Assembly (NCBI RefSeq): GCF_008704795.1
Contig: NZ_CP023690.1
Coordinates: forward strand, 6,086,501 to 6,150,500
DNA length: 64,000 nucleotides
Reading direction: 5' to 3'
From: Streptomyces spectabilis
GTDB lineage: Bacteria; Actinomycetota; Actinomycetes; Streptomycetales; Streptomycetaceae
Shown: positions 35,508-44,540 of the stretch, piece by piece
Numbering within the stretch: position 1 is the first letter of the stretch
How the letters are laid out: every line of letters starts with the position of its first letter
Translations under genes and position numbers: made by a program
The notes under the pieces: generated by a model
Database searches by the model: none
Seen by the model: the letters and a program-made list of their open reading frames with translations, nothing else
Told to the model about the DNA's origin: nothing

Positions 35508-36494
35508 ATGACTGCAACGCCTGGCTCCCGCCGTGTCCTGCTCGCCGCTCCCCGTGGCTACTGCGCGGGCGTGGACCGTGCCGTGATCGCCGTCGAGAAG
35601 GCCCTGGAGCAGTACGGGGCCCCGATCTATGTCCGCCACGAGATCGTCCACAACAAGTACGTCGTGCAGACCCTGGAGAAGAAGGGCGCGATCTTCGTCG
35701 ACCAGGTGGACGAGGTGCCCGAGGGCTCCATCGTGATGTTCTCGGCGCACGGCGTAGCGCCGACCGTGCACGAGGAGGCCGCCGAGCGGAAGCTCGCCAC
35801 GATCGACGCGACCTGCCCGCTGGTGACCAAGGTCCACAAGGAAGCGGTCCGGTTCGCCAAGGAGGACTTCGACATCCTCCTGATCGGCCACGAGGGGCAC
35901 GAGGAAGTCATCGGCACGTCCGGCGAGGCGCCCGACCACATCACGCTGGTCGACGGCCCCGACGACGTCGCGAACGTCGAGGTCCGCGACCCGGACCGGG
36001 TCGTCTGGCTCTCCCAGACCACGCTCTCCGTCGACGAGACGATGGAGACGGTCGGCGCCCTGAAGAACAAGTTCCCGAACCTGCTCTCGCCGCCCAGCGA
36101 CGACATCTGCTACGCCACGCAGAACCGCCAGATCGCGGTCAAGAAGCTCGCCGAGGACGCCGACCTCGTCATCGTCGTCGGCTCCAAGAACTCCTCGAAC
36201 TCGATCCGCATGGTCGAGGTCGCCCTGGAGGCGGGCGTACCCGCCTCGCACCTGGTGGACAACGCGGGCGAGATCGACGAGGCCTGGCTGGAGGGCGTGA
36301 CCACGGTCGGCCTCACCTCGGGTGCGTCCGTCCCGGACGTCCTGGTGGACGGCGTCCTGGAGTGGCTGGCCGAGCGCGGGTACGCGGACGTGGAGACGGT
36401 GAAGACGGCCGACGAGTCGATCACCTTCTCGCTGCCCAAGGAGCTGCGCCGGGACCTGCGCACGGAGGCCGCGGAGCTGTCCGGGAAGAAGTGA
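35508..36494 (+). CDS. ispH: 4-Hydroxy-3-methylbut-2-enyl diphosphate reductase
   Basis: Last enzyme of the MEP isoprenoid pathway, an Fe-S reductase producing IPP and DMAPP. 328 residues. The three cluster cysteines are Cys19 ([10 protein letters not shown]), Cys103 ([11 protein letters not shown]) and Cys201 ([11 protein letters not shown]). Other active-site motifs are [24 protein letters not shown] and [15 protein letters not shown]. The product feeds the prenyltransferase encoded at 3450-4211. The polyphosphate glucokinase gene follows 63 bp downstream in the same direction. Confidence 0.97.
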   Translation: MTATPGSRRVLLAAPRGYCAGVDRAVIAVEKALEQYGAPIYVRHEIVHNKYVVQTLEKKGAIFVDQVDEVPEGSIVMFSAHGVAPTVHEEAAERKLATIDATCPLVTKVHKEAVRFAKEDFDILLIGHEGHEEVIGTSGEAPDHITLVDGPDDVANVEVRDPDRVVWLSQTTLSVDETMETVGALKNKFPNLLSPPSDDICYATQNRQIAVKKLAEDADLVIVVGSKNSSNSIRMVEVALEAGVPASHLVDNAGEIDEAWLEGVTTVGLTSGASVPDVLVDGVLEWLAERGYADVETVKTADESITFSLPKELRRDLRTEAAELSGKK

Positions 36495-36557
36495 CCGCGC
36501 CGTCCGGGAAGCGGTGACCACCGGGTCACCGCCGGTCCGGCGTCGTACCGTGGGGCC

Positions 36558-37301
36558 ATGCAGATCTTCGGTGTGGACATCGGCGGATCAGGGATCAAGG
36601 GCGCTCCCGTGGACCTGGGCCGCGGAGACCTGGCACAGGAGCGGCACAAGGTGCTCACGCCGCACCCGGCCACGCCCGAGGGCGTGGTGGAGCGCGTGTG
36701 CGAGGTCGTCGAGCACTTCGGCTGGTCGGGACCGGTCGGCGCCACCTTCCCCGGTGTCATCACCGGCGGCACGGCCCGCACGGCGGCCAACGTCGACAAG
36801 AGCTGGATCGGCACGGACATCCGCGGCCTGATCTCCGAGCGGCTCGGCGGGGCCCCGGTCACCGTCCTGAACGACGCGGACGCGGCGGGCGTCGCCGAGA
36901 TGCACTTCGGCGCGGGCCGCGACCGCACCGGCACGGTCATCCTGCTCACCCTCGGCACGGGCATCGGCAGCGCCGTCTTCACCGGCGGCCACCTCGTGCC
37001 GAACACGGAGCTCGGCCATCTCGAGCTGCACGGCCACGACGCGGAGAAGCGCGCCTCGTCCAAGGCCCGCGAGGACGAGGACCTGACCTGGGAGCACTGG
37101 GCGCACCGCGTACAGAAGTACCTGGCGCACGTGGAGATGCTGTTCTCGCCCGAGCTGTTCATCATCGGCGGCGGCGTCAGCCGCAAGGCCCACAAGTTCC
37201 TGCCCCTGATCAAGGGCATCGAGGCCGAGGTGACCCCGGCGAAGCTGCAGAACAACGCCGGGATCGTAGGCGCCGCCATGGCCGCGAGGGCCACCGCCTA
37301 G
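36558..37301 (+). CDS. ppgK: Polyphosphate glucokinase
   Basis: ROK-family kinase that phosphorylates glucose using inorganic polyphosphate (or ATP), an actinobacterial speciality. 247 residues. The phosphate-binding [16 protein letters not shown] is at the N-terminus, followed by [10 protein letters not shown], catalytic [14 protein letters not shown] and [25 protein letters not shown] (split here by the hinge). The PpgK-specific C-terminal KFLPLIKG...[15 protein letters not shown] is present. TACCGT ends six bases before the ATG, so it can have its own leaderless mRNA besides read-through from ispH. Confidence 0.95.
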   Translation: MQIFGVDIGGSGIKGAPVDLGRGDLAQERHKVLTPHPATPEGVVERVCEVVEHFGWSGPVGATFPGVITGGTARTAANVDKSWIGTDIRGLISERLGGAPVTVLNDADAAGVAEMHFGAGRDRTGTVILLTLGTGIGSAVFTGGHLVPNTELGHLELHGHDAEKRASSKAREDEDLTWEHWAHRVQKYLAHVEMLFSPELFIIGGGVSRKAHKFLPLIKGIEAEVTPAKLQNNAGIVGAAMAARATA

Positions 37302-37333
37302 GGCTTGGGCGGCCCCTCGCGCTGCGCGCTCGT

Positions 37334-37353
37334 CCTCAAACGCCGGACGGGCT
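37334..37353 (+). repeat. Dispersed repeat R1 overlapping the 3' end of the DUF6542 gene
   Basis: CCTCAAACGCCGGACGGGCT. Read on the minus strand it encodes the last residues SPSGV and supplies the TGA stop codon of the DUF6542 gene. The preceding GCGCTGCGCGCTCGT is the usual R1 flank. Confidence 0.85.
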
Positions 37354-38073
37354 GATCCTGTCCCGCTCGGCGGGCCGTGGGGCGCGGCCGCCCGGGCGCG
37401 GCGGGCGCTGTTCCTTGCGCTGCGCGCGCCGGCGCCCCATCAGACGCAGCTTGCGCACGGTCACGATCACTCCGGCGACCAGCGTGCCGCCGTACAGCCA
37501 GCCCGCGTGCAGGGCCAGCGAGGTGAGCAGGCCCATGAACTGGCCGCCGAAGCCGCCCGCGCCCTCGGCGATGGGCAGCACCCCGGCCGCGAAGGCGATC
37601 GGCACGACGACGGGCGCGGTGACCAGGTCGGCGGGCCGCACCCACAGCGCGGTGAGCGCGCTGACCGGCAGGAACAGCACTCCGTACGCGACCAGCGAGC
37701 TGCCGAAGAGCAGCCGCAGCAGGCAGGCGAGCAGCAGCATGACGACGGCGGCGAACAGGCCGCTGCCGAGGCCGGTCAGACGCGGGTTCGGCATGCGGCG
37801 CAGCTTGCGGTACAGCGGCATCCGGTTCAGGGCGCGGTAGACCGGCGTCCGGCGCAGGACCCGGGTGAGCGGGGAGGAGGGGCCGGGCGGCCGGGAGGCG
37901 GCCCGGTAGACCGTCGCCGACTCCGCGGGGCCGGTGGGGCCGACGGGGCCGGTGGGGCTGCTCTGCCCGGGCAGGGGCGCGGCGGGGCGCGGCCTGGCGC
38001 GCGGGGGCGGGTCCTGTGTTGCTCCACCGCACCAACCTAGGTCGCGCCGGGGGCGGAACCGGGACTGGGACAC
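37336..38073 (-). CDS. DUF6542 domain membrane protein, start uncertain
   Basis: Small integral membrane protein of unknown function. The C-terminal half holds four hydrophobic helices (SGLFAAVVMLLLACLLRLLFG, LVAYGVLFLPVSALTALWV, LVTAPVVVPIAFAAGVLPIA and GLLTSLALHAGWLYGGTLVAG) and ends with basic residues. The N-terminal part is Pro/Arg-rich and low in complexity. The GTG at 38073 is the best in-frame start but has a poor ribosome-binding site. Another GTG at 38027 begins a different frame (VEQHRTRPRAP) that looks like a more natural N-terminus and stops at 37827, so a frameshift or a mis-set start is possible. Convergent with ppgK, divergent from ychF. Confidence 0.65.
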   Translation of the reverse strand: MSQSRFRPRRDLGWCGGATQDPPPRARPRPAAPLPGQSSPTGPVGPTGPAESATVYRAASRPPGPSSPLTRVLRRTPVYRALNRMPLYRKLRRMPNPRLTGLGSGLFAAVVMLLLACLLRLLFGSSLVAYGVLFLPVSALTALWVRPADLVTAPVVVPIAFAAGVLPIAEGAGGFGGQFMGLLTSLALHAGWLYGGTLVAGVIVTVRKLRLMGRRRAQRKEQRPPRPGGRAPRPAERDRISPSGV

Positions 38074-38147
38074 GCCTTTTGGCCGACCTTGGTCCGGCGT
38101 TCGACGCGGGGGCGGTACGCGGGCGGGGCACGGGGCGCGGCACACCG

Positions 38148-38323
38148 TAGACTGGTGGATCGTGCCCCAGGCAGTGCGGGGCCGGTGAGGGACCACCGCG
38201 GGCCCCGGACGGAGCCCCCGGACGACGGGGACGGCGAGCGCAGCAGCCGACCGGCGGTCCGCCCACGCGGCCCTCACACAGCCCCAGCCAAGACCCCACT
38301 CCTCACGTACGGGAAGTCGCAAC
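38148..38323 (+). promoter_or_regulatory. ychF promoter and 5' leader
   Basis: TAGACT at 38148-38153 is a good -10 box, about 170 bases ahead of ychF. Eight bases after it starts a nine-codon frame GTG CCC CAG ... TGA, which could be a short leader peptide. The rest of the leader is GC-rich without a recognised riboswitch. Confidence 0.4.
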
Positions 38324-39412
<1,089 letters not shown>

Positions 39413-39420
39413 TCCGCTCA

Positions 39421-39462
39421 CGCGAAAGGGGCCGGGTTCTGGTGAACCCGGCCCCTTTCGCG
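39421..39462. terminator. Perfect 19-bp terminator after ychF
   Basis: CGCGAAAGGGGCCGGGTTC (39421-39439) pairs with GAACCCGGCCCCTTTCGCG (39444-39462) around TGGT. Bidirectional, serving ychF and the convergent Uma2-family gene. Confidence 0.93.
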
Positions 39463-39477
39463 TGGTGCCGTACGGCG

Positions 39478-40059
39478 TCAGCGCTCGCGTGAGGGGGTGA
39501 GCTTGTCGAGGTCGAGGCCGATCTCGAAAGGGAGCTCCCGTTGGAGGGTGTGGCGGAAGATGCCGGCCGGGGCGTAGGCGCCGGTCGGTTCGTCGAGTTC
39601 GTAGACGTGGACGACGGGCGCCCCGTCCTCGTCCTCGACGCACCAGTAGTGCGGGATGCCTGCCTCGGCGTACTTGCGGAGCTTGACGGTGCGGTCCCGG
39701 TGGGCGGATTCGGGGGAGACGACCTCGACGACGAGACGGACCTCTTCCGGCGCGAACCAGGTGCGATCGCCTTCGAAGTCGGCCGTCGTCGCCAGGAGGT
39801 CGGGCTCGGGGCGGTTGCGAGCGTCGAGCTTGATGGTCATGGTCTGCGCGACCTCCACTCCTTCCGGGGCCTGCCGCATGAGGGCTGCCGTCAGGGCTGT
39901 GACGATGCGACTGTGCCAGGACCTCTGCGGCGCCAGCATGAAGACGAGGGCTCCGTCGATCAGCTCGGTGTGGCGCGGGGCTTCCGGGAGGTGGTCCAGG
40001 TCCTCCGCGAACCAGCCCTCCGCGCGTGGCGGTCGCATCCAGTCAGGTAGGCCGGGCAT
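39478..40059 (-). CDS. Uma2 family (DUF820) PD-(D/E)xK nuclease-fold protein
   Basis: 193-residue protein of the Uma2/DUF820 family, a restriction-endonuclease-like fold of unknown target. Core residues are RPEPDLLATT, VRLVVEVVSPES, then DRTVKLRKYAEAGIPHYWCV, which provide the Asp, Glu and Lys of a metal-dependent nuclease site. The family is expanded in cyanobacteria and Streptomyces; a link to mobile DNA has been proposed but is not shown here. TACGGT ends six bases before the ATG at 40059, supporting this start and a leaderless mRNA. Solitary gene between ychF and the amidase. Confidence 0.92.
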   Translation of the reverse strand: MPGLPDWMRPPRAEGWFAEDLDHLPEAPRHTELIDGALVFMLAPQRSWHSRIVTALTAALMRQAPEGVEVAQTMTIKLDARNRPEPDLLATTADFEGDRTWFAPEEVRLVVEVVSPESAHRDRTVKLRKYAEAGIPHYWCVEDEDGAPVVHVYELDEPTGAYAPAGIFRHTLQRELPFEIGLDLDKLTPSRER

Positions 40060-40119
40060 GCCGCCACCGTAGCGAGTGGTGGTTGACGCCCCGTCCCCTC
40101 GTCCCCACCGTGTTCCGGT

Positions 40120-41538
40120 ATGGGTGATGACGATCTCTGTTTCCTGGACGCGGTGGAGCTCGCTCGGATGGTGCGGGCGGGGGAGGTGTCCGCCCGGGAG
40201 GTGGTGGGGGCGTGTTTGGGGCGGGTAGCGCGGGTCAACGATCTCGTGAACGCCGTGGTCACGGTGGACGGGGAGGGGGCGCTCGCGGCGGCCGCGGCGG
40301 CGGACGAGCGGCTGGTCGGGGGTGGCGACGTGGGGCCGTTGCACGGGCTGCCGGTGGCGTTCAAGGACACGCATCTGACGCGGGGGATGCGGACGACGCT
40401 GGGGTCGAGGGTGTTCGCCACGTGGGTGCCCGACGAGGACGAGCTGGTGGTGGCGCGGATGCGGGCGGCGGGGGCCGTGGGCTTCGGCAAGACCAACGTG
40501 CCGGAGTTCGGGGCCGGGTCGCACACCTTCAACGCCGTGTTCGGCGCGACCCGCAATCCGTACGACCTCGGGCGGTCCGCGGGCGGCAGCAGCGGGGGAG
40601 CGGCGGCCGCGCTCGCGGCGGGGCTCCAGCCGCTCGCGGACGGCAGCGACATGGGCGGCTCGCTGCGCAATCCGGCCTCGTTCTGCAACGTCGTGGGGCT
40701 GCGGCCGACCCCCGGGCGCGTCCCCTCGTACCCGACGGCGAACGTGTGGAACAGCCTGACCGTGCCGGGGCCCATGGGGCGCACGGTCGCCGATGTGGCG
40801 CTGCTGCTGTCCGCCGTCGCGGGGCCGGATCCACGCTGTCCGCTGTCGCTCGACACCCCGCCCGCCGCGTCGTTCCGGGCGCCGCTGGAGCGCGACACCG
40901 GAGGGCTGCGGGTCGCGTGGGCGCCGGACCTGGGGGGACGGGTGCCGGTCGACCCCGACGTACGGGACGTACTGGACCGCCAGGGCGCGGTGTTCGAGGC
41001 GCTGGGCTGGCGGGTCGAGGAGGACTGCCCGGATCTGGACGGGGCCGACGCCGTGTTCCGGACGCTGCGCGCGCAGGCCTTCCTGCTCGGGCTCGGGCCG
41101 CTGCTCGACGAGCACCGCGAGCTGCTCAAGGAGAGCGTGGTCCGGAACATCGAGGAGGGCCGGAAGCTGACCGGCGCCGACCTCGCGGCGGCCACGGCCG
41201 AGCACACCCGCATCCTGCTCGCCGCCGTCGGGTTCTTCGAGCGGTACGACGTCCTCGTCGCGCCGGTGAGCCAGGTCGCGCCGTTCCCGGTGGAGTGGGA
41301 GTACCCGCGCGTGGTGGACGGGCGGGCGCAGGAGACGTACATCGACTGGATGCGGTCGGCGTCGTACGTGTCACTGCTCGGCGGGCCCGCCCTCGCCGTG
41401 CCCGCCGGGTTCACGGCGGCCGGGCTCCCGGTCGGGGTCCAGATCGTGGGCCCGCCCCGGGCCGAGCGGGCCGTCCTGGAAGCGGGGGCCGCCTTCGAGG
41501 CCGCGACGGGGTGGGGGCGTCGGCGGCCCGCCGTGTGA
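40120..41538 (+). CDS. Amidase signature family amidohydrolase
   Basis: Cytoplasmic amidase of 472 residues that hydrolyses a C-N bond of an unknown amide. The Ser-cisSer-Lys triad is visible: Lys82 (VAFKDTHLT), Ser157 (AGGSSGGAAAA) and Ser181 (SDMGGSLRNPASFCN), with the 24-residue spacing usual between the two serines. The tail PAGFTAAGLPVGVQIVGPP is typical. No gatC or gatB gene is adjacent, so it is not the GatCAB subunit. Monocistronic, ending in a terminator shared with the convergent MFS gene. Confidence 0.93.
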   Translation: MGDDDLCFLDAVELARMVRAGEVSAREVVGACLGRVARVNDLVNAVVTVDGEGALAAAAAADERLVGGGDVGPLHGLPVAFKDTHLTRGMRTTLGSRVFATWVPDEDELVVARMRAAGAVGFGKTNVPEFGAGSHTFNAVFGATRNPYDLGRSAGGSSGGAAAALAAGLQPLADGSDMGGSLRNPASFCNVVGLRPTPGRVPSYPTANVWNSLTVPGPMGRTVADVALLLSAVAGPDPRCPLSLDTPPAASFRAPLERDTGGLRVAWAPDLGGRVPVDPDVRDVLDRQGAVFEALGWRVEEDCPDLDGADAVFRTLRAQAFLLGLGPLLDEHRELLKESVVRNIEEGRKLTGADLAAATAEHTRILLAAVGFFERYDVLVAPVSQVAPFPVEWEYPRVVDGRAQETYIDWMRSASYVSLLGGPALAVPAGFTAAGLPVGVQIVGPPRAERAVLEAGAAFEAATGWGRRRPAV

Positions 41539-41546
41539 GCAGCGGT

Positions 41547-41577
41547 GCGGCCCCCGCCCGGAGGGGGCGGGGGCCGC
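41547..41577. terminator. Terminator between amidase and MFS genes
   Basis: GCGGCCCCCGCCC (41547-41559) pairs with GGGCGGGGGCCGC (41565-41577) around GGAGG. It separates two convergent genes. Confidence 0.88.
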
Positions 41578-41593
41578 GGCCGGTCGGGGGGGC

Positions 41594-42832
41594 CTAGCCG
41601 AGGACGAGCAGGGTGGCGAGGCCGGGGCCGAAGGCGCCGCCGAGCTGGTAGCTGAGGGCGAACAGGCCGATCGCGGTGGGGCGCTGGGCCTCCGTGGTGG
41701 CGGACGAGGCGTGCACCGAGAGCGTCGCGTTGGCGCCCGTCGCGGTGAAGGCCGCCGCGCCGGCCGCGAGCAGGAGCAGCGGGCCCGAGGTCGCGAGGGC
41801 GGCGGTGACGACGGCCGCTGTGCCCACCGAGATCAGGACGGCGCGGACCGCCGTGCGACCGATGCGGGCCGAGGCCGCGGCCAGGAGCCAGGAGGCGGCG
41901 GACGCGACGAGCAGGGTCACCATCTGCCCGGTGCCGATCGCGCCCTTCGACCAGCCCGCCCGGTCCTGCAGCAGGCTCGGCACGGTGAACAGGAGCGTGA
42001 AGTACGAGGTGGAGAGGGTGGCGCCGAGCACCGCGGAGATCACGAAGAGCGGGGAGCGCAGGAGGCGCGCCGGTACGAAGCCCTCGGGGCGGCGGCGGAT
42101 GTGCAGGGCGAGGAGCAGCGCGGAGACCAGGGCGGCGGCGAGGGCCGGGAGCGGCGTGGTGGGCAGCAGGATCAGGGAGGTGGCGAGGGTGATGAGCAGC
42201 GCGGCACCGCGGGCGTCGAAGCGGCCCTGGGCGGGCGGCGCCTGACGTGCGTACCGGGCGACCGCCGGGACCGCGAGGACCGCGACGGACGACACCGCGA
42301 GCGCGAGCCGCCACGACACCGCGTCGGTGAGCGTCGCGCCGAGCAGCGGTCCGGCGGCGCCGAGGACGCCGAAGCCGGAGCTGATCACGCCCATGCGGCG
42401 GGCGTCGCCCGCGAGGCTCATCGCGATGGCGACCAGGCCCGCGCCGCCGAGGGACTGCGCGGCGCGGCCCACCAGGGCCACGGGCAGCCAGGGCGCGGCG
42501 GCGACGAGCGCGGTGCCGCCGAGGACGAGGGCCGTGCTCAGCCGAAGGACCGTGGCGAGGCCGCGGCGGCGCAGGAGTCCGGCGAGCAGGGGGGTGCCCG
42601 CGGCCATGGCCCAGGCGAAGGCGGTCACCAGCCAGGTCGCCGTGGCGGTGGGGACGCCGAGGGAGCGCGCCATGTCCGGCAGGATCAGCACCGGCGCGTT
42701 GGCCCCGGCGGCGACGGGCGCGGCGAGCAGCGCCAGCCAGCCGATGGGGACCCGGCCGGAGCGGGCGGGAGCGGTGGCCTCGGTGGCGGCGGCGCTCGGG
42801 ACGGCCTTGCCGACGACGGTGGCGGTGGACAT
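41594..42832 (-). CDS. MFS transporter, probable drug efflux (DHA type)
   Basis: Proton-driven exporter with about twelve TM helices, 412 residues. The first loop LPDMARSLGVPTATATWLVTAFAWAMAAGTPL corresponds to TM2 and its signature, and LLRRRGLATVLRLSTALVLGG follows motif A position. The gene lies 39 bp downstream of the nitroreductase paralogue and is probably co-transcribed with it, both divergent from a marR gene. This layout is the classic MarR-controlled detoxification unit (modify, then export), though the substrate is unknown. Confidence 0.92.
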   Translation of the reverse strand: MSTATVVGKAVPSAAATEATAPARSGRVPIGWLALLAAPVAAGANAPVLILPDMARSLGVPTATATWLVTAFAWAMAAGTPLLAGLLRRRGLATVLRLSTALVLGGTALVAAAPWLPVALVGRAAQSLGGAGLVAIAMSLAGDARRMGVISSGFGVLGAAGPLLGATLTDAVSWRLALAVSSVAVLAVPAVARYARQAPPAQGRFDARGAALLITLATSLILLPTTPLPALAAALVSALLLALHIRRRPEGFVPARLLRSPLFVISAVLGATLSTSYFTLLFTVPSLLQDRAGWSKGAIGTGQMVTLLVASAASWLLAAASARIGRTAVRAVLISVGTAAVVTAALATSGPLLLLAAGAAAFTATGANATLSVHASSATTEAQRPTAIGLFALSYQLGGAFGPGLATLLVLG

Positions 42833-42871
42833 GGGAACCCCCTGAAGTGAATGGTGTGCGGCGGCCGGGCG

Positions 42872-43480
42872 TCAGACCGTGGTGACGACGTCGTCGTAGG
42901 GCAGGCGGGGCGAGCGCGGGAACCAGGCGTCCGGACCGGGCCTGCCGATGTTGACGACCATCAGCGGCTCGTGGTCGTCGTCCAGGAACTCCGCGCGCAG
43001 GCCCGCCGCGTCGTACCCGGTCATCGGGCCGGCGGCGAGGCCGGCGGCGCGCACGCCGACGATGAAGTACGCGGCCTGGAGGGCGCCGTTGAGCGCGGCG
43101 GACCGCTCGCGCACCGCGCGTTCGGAGAAGTACGTGGTGCCGGCGTCGGGCGCGTGCGGCACCAGGCGCGGCATCTCCTCGTGGAACTCGTGGTCCGTGG
43201 CGAGGATGGCGACGAGCGGGGCGGCGGCGGTCTTGGCGCGGTTGCCCTCGTCCATGTGCTTCAGGAGCCGCTCGCGGCCCTGCGGGGTGCGGACGAGCAC
43301 CACGCGCAGCGGCGACTGGTTGAAGGCCGTCGGGCCGTACTTGACCAGGTCGTAGACGGCCTGGATCTGCTCGTCGGTGACGGGCTCGGCGGTGAAGGTG
43401 TTGGCCGTGCGGGCCTCGCGGAAGAGCAGGTCCTGGGCCTCGGGGCCGAGGGTGAGGGCGGTCTTGGCGGTGGTGGACAT
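42872..43480 (-). CDS. Nitroreductase-fold flavoprotein, malonic semialdehyde reductase type, paralogue 2
   Basis: FMN-dependent reductase of 202 residues, closely similar to the product of 31588-32178 over its whole length (shared LLFREARTANTFT, GPTAFNQSPLRV, AALQAAYFIVG, FLDDDH and DAWFPRSPRL). The ATG at 43480 has AAGGAG 12 bases upstream and matches the start of paralogue 1 by alignment. The reading frame stays open 34 codons further upstream through a 15-bp tandem repeat, so a longer form with an RRERT-repeat N-terminus is conceivable from a TTG. Operon with the MFS gene; MarR-type sites upstream. Confidence 0.9.
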   Translation of the reverse strand: MSTTAKTALTLGPEAQDLLFREARTANTFTAEPVTDEQIQAVYDLVKYGPTAFNQSPLRVVLVRTPQGRERLLKHMDEGNRAKTAAAPLVAILATDHEFHEEMPRLVPHAPDAGTTYFSERAVRERSAALNGALQAAYFIVGVRAAGLAAGPMTGYDAAGLRAEFLDDDHEPLMVVNIGRPGPDAWFPRSPRLPYDDVVTTV

Positions 43481-43499
43481 CGGCGTGCTGCTCCTTGGG

Positions 43500-43559
43500 T
43501 CTCTTCGCGTTCGTTCTCTTTGCGTACGTTCTCTTCGTGTTCGCTCTCTTCGCCCTCGC
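43500..43559. repeat. Four 15-bp tandem repeats upstream of the nitroreductase paralogue 2 gene
   Basis: Units TCTCTTCGCGTTCGT, TCTCTTTGCGTACGT, TCTCTTCGTGTTCGC and TCTCTTCGCCCTCGC lie end to end. The 15-bp period keeps the frame, and read with the downstream gene on the minus strand it encodes Arg/Glu/Thr pentapeptides. It lies in the 5' leader 20-79 bases before the ATG. Confidence 0.9.
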
Positions 43560-43576
43560 CTTCTGAGCAGTGAGAG

Positions 43577-43651
43577 TTTCAACGTTGAGATAAAAGCACG
43601 CGGGTTCGTTCAGCGTCAAGTGTCTTAACATTGAGAAGACGTCCGTTGAGA
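43577..43651. promoter_or_regulatory. MarR operator region between marR and the nitroreductase/MFS operon
   Basis: Two imperfect dyads share the pattern TYTYAACRTTGAGA: TTTCAACGTTGAGA at 43577-43590 and TCTTAACATTGAGA at 43623-43636. A third half-site CGTTGAGA is at 43644-43651. On the minus strand TTGACG (43619-43614) could be the -35 of the nitroreductase promoter, placing the first dyad over its -10 region; the other sites cover the marR promoter. Binding by the adjacent MarR protein is inferred. Confidence 0.72.
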
Positions 43652-43679
43652 GAGCTGAAGCGAAGGAGAGTGGGTCCGC

Positions 43680-44186
43680 ATGAGCGATGCCGTGGACGCC
43701 ATCGTGGGGCAGTGGGAGAAGGAGCGGCCCGAGCTGGTCGACGCCCTGTGGCCGGTGCAACTGATCGCCCGGGTGCAGCGCATGCACCGGGTGCTCGACC
43801 GGGAGGCGAAGGCGTTCGGTGCCCTGCACGGGGTGGAGACCGGCGAGTTCGACGTCCTCACCACGCTGCGCCGCTCGGGACCGCCGTACGCCCTGACGGC
43901 GGGTGCCTTCCTCAAGGCCGCCATGGTGACCTCCGGTGCGATCACCAACCGCATCGACCGCATGGAGGCCAAGGGCCTGGTCGAGCGCGTCCGGGACGGC
44001 GGCGACCGGCGCACCGTCAAGATCCGGCTCACCGAGCGCGGCAAGGAGCTCACGGACACGCTGATGGTCGAGCACCTGCAGAACTACGACCGGCTCGTCG
44101 AGGGCCTCGACCGCGAGGAGATCGAGCGCGCCGCCGAGCTGCTCCGCAAGTTCCTGGAGCTGCACGGGGACACGTCGATCACATAG
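43680..44186 (+). CDS. MarR-family transcriptional repressor
   Basis: Winged-helix dimer of 168 residues that represses the divergent nitroreductase-MFS operon and probably itself. N-terminal dimerisation helix (1-40), then GEFDVLTTLRRSGPPYALTAGAFLKAAMVTSGAITNRIDRMEAKGLVERV (about 58-107) containing the recognition helix, wing RDGGDRRTVKIRLTERG and C-terminal helices. The ATG has AAGGAG 12 bases upstream. The inducer is unknown; MarR proteins usually release DNA on binding a phenolic or other small ligand. Confidence 0.94.
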   Translation: MSDAVDAIVGQWEKERPELVDALWPVQLIARVQRMHRVLDREAKAFGALHGVETGEFDVLTTLRRSGPPYALTAGAFLKAAMVTSGAITNRIDRMEAKGLVERVRDGGDRRTVKIRLTERGKELTDTLMVEHLQNYDRLVEGLDREEIERAAELLRKFLELHGDTSIT

Positions 44187-44540
44187 CCGATGGCGCGCGG
44201 GTCCGGCGCCGTGGCGGGGCGCCGCCGGGTTCGCGCCGGACGCGGGGCGTCGCCGGATTCGCGCCGGACGTGGGGGCCGCCGGGCGTCTCCGGGGCCATC
44301 TCAGAAGGGCGGACGGGCCTCAAGGGGCCCGTCTGTCGCTGCTTTTCGGCCATGACCCGCACATGGCAATCGTGTTACGTCCGAACCCCACCCTTGTGCG
44401 ACCCCTGGGTATCCGCCAACCTTTCGTCGGCGACAGAGAGTTGAACGCTGATCAACTCGGCGTAGGCATGGCGCCACTACATTGTCATGCCCCTGTCGCA
44501 TCCCCCACAGGCGCACCACCGATCGAGGAGGACCCCTCAG
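44187..44540 (+). promoter_or_regulatory. Region upstream of the secreted protease gene
   Basis: A 354-bp gap. The first 100 bp are GC-rich with a GCGCCGGA-type repetition. From about 44380 the sequence becomes promoter-like, with an inverted repeat GAGTTGA-N7-TCAACTC at 44438-44458 and a strong ribosome-binding site GAGGAGG near 44525-44531. No other gene is visible. Confidence 0.5.

Noticed and set aside
39478..40059. Part of a restriction or defence island built around the Uma2 nuclease-fold gene
   Set aside because: It stands alone between housekeeping genes; no methylase, helicase or other defence gene is near.
40120..41538. GatA subunit of the amidotransferase
   Set aside because: The amidase signature is present, but neither gatC nor gatB is adjacent and the sequence around the catalytic serines looks like a general amidase.
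43500..43559. CRISPR-like array
   Set aside because: The repeats are 15 bp, directly adjacent without spacers, and no cas genes are present.
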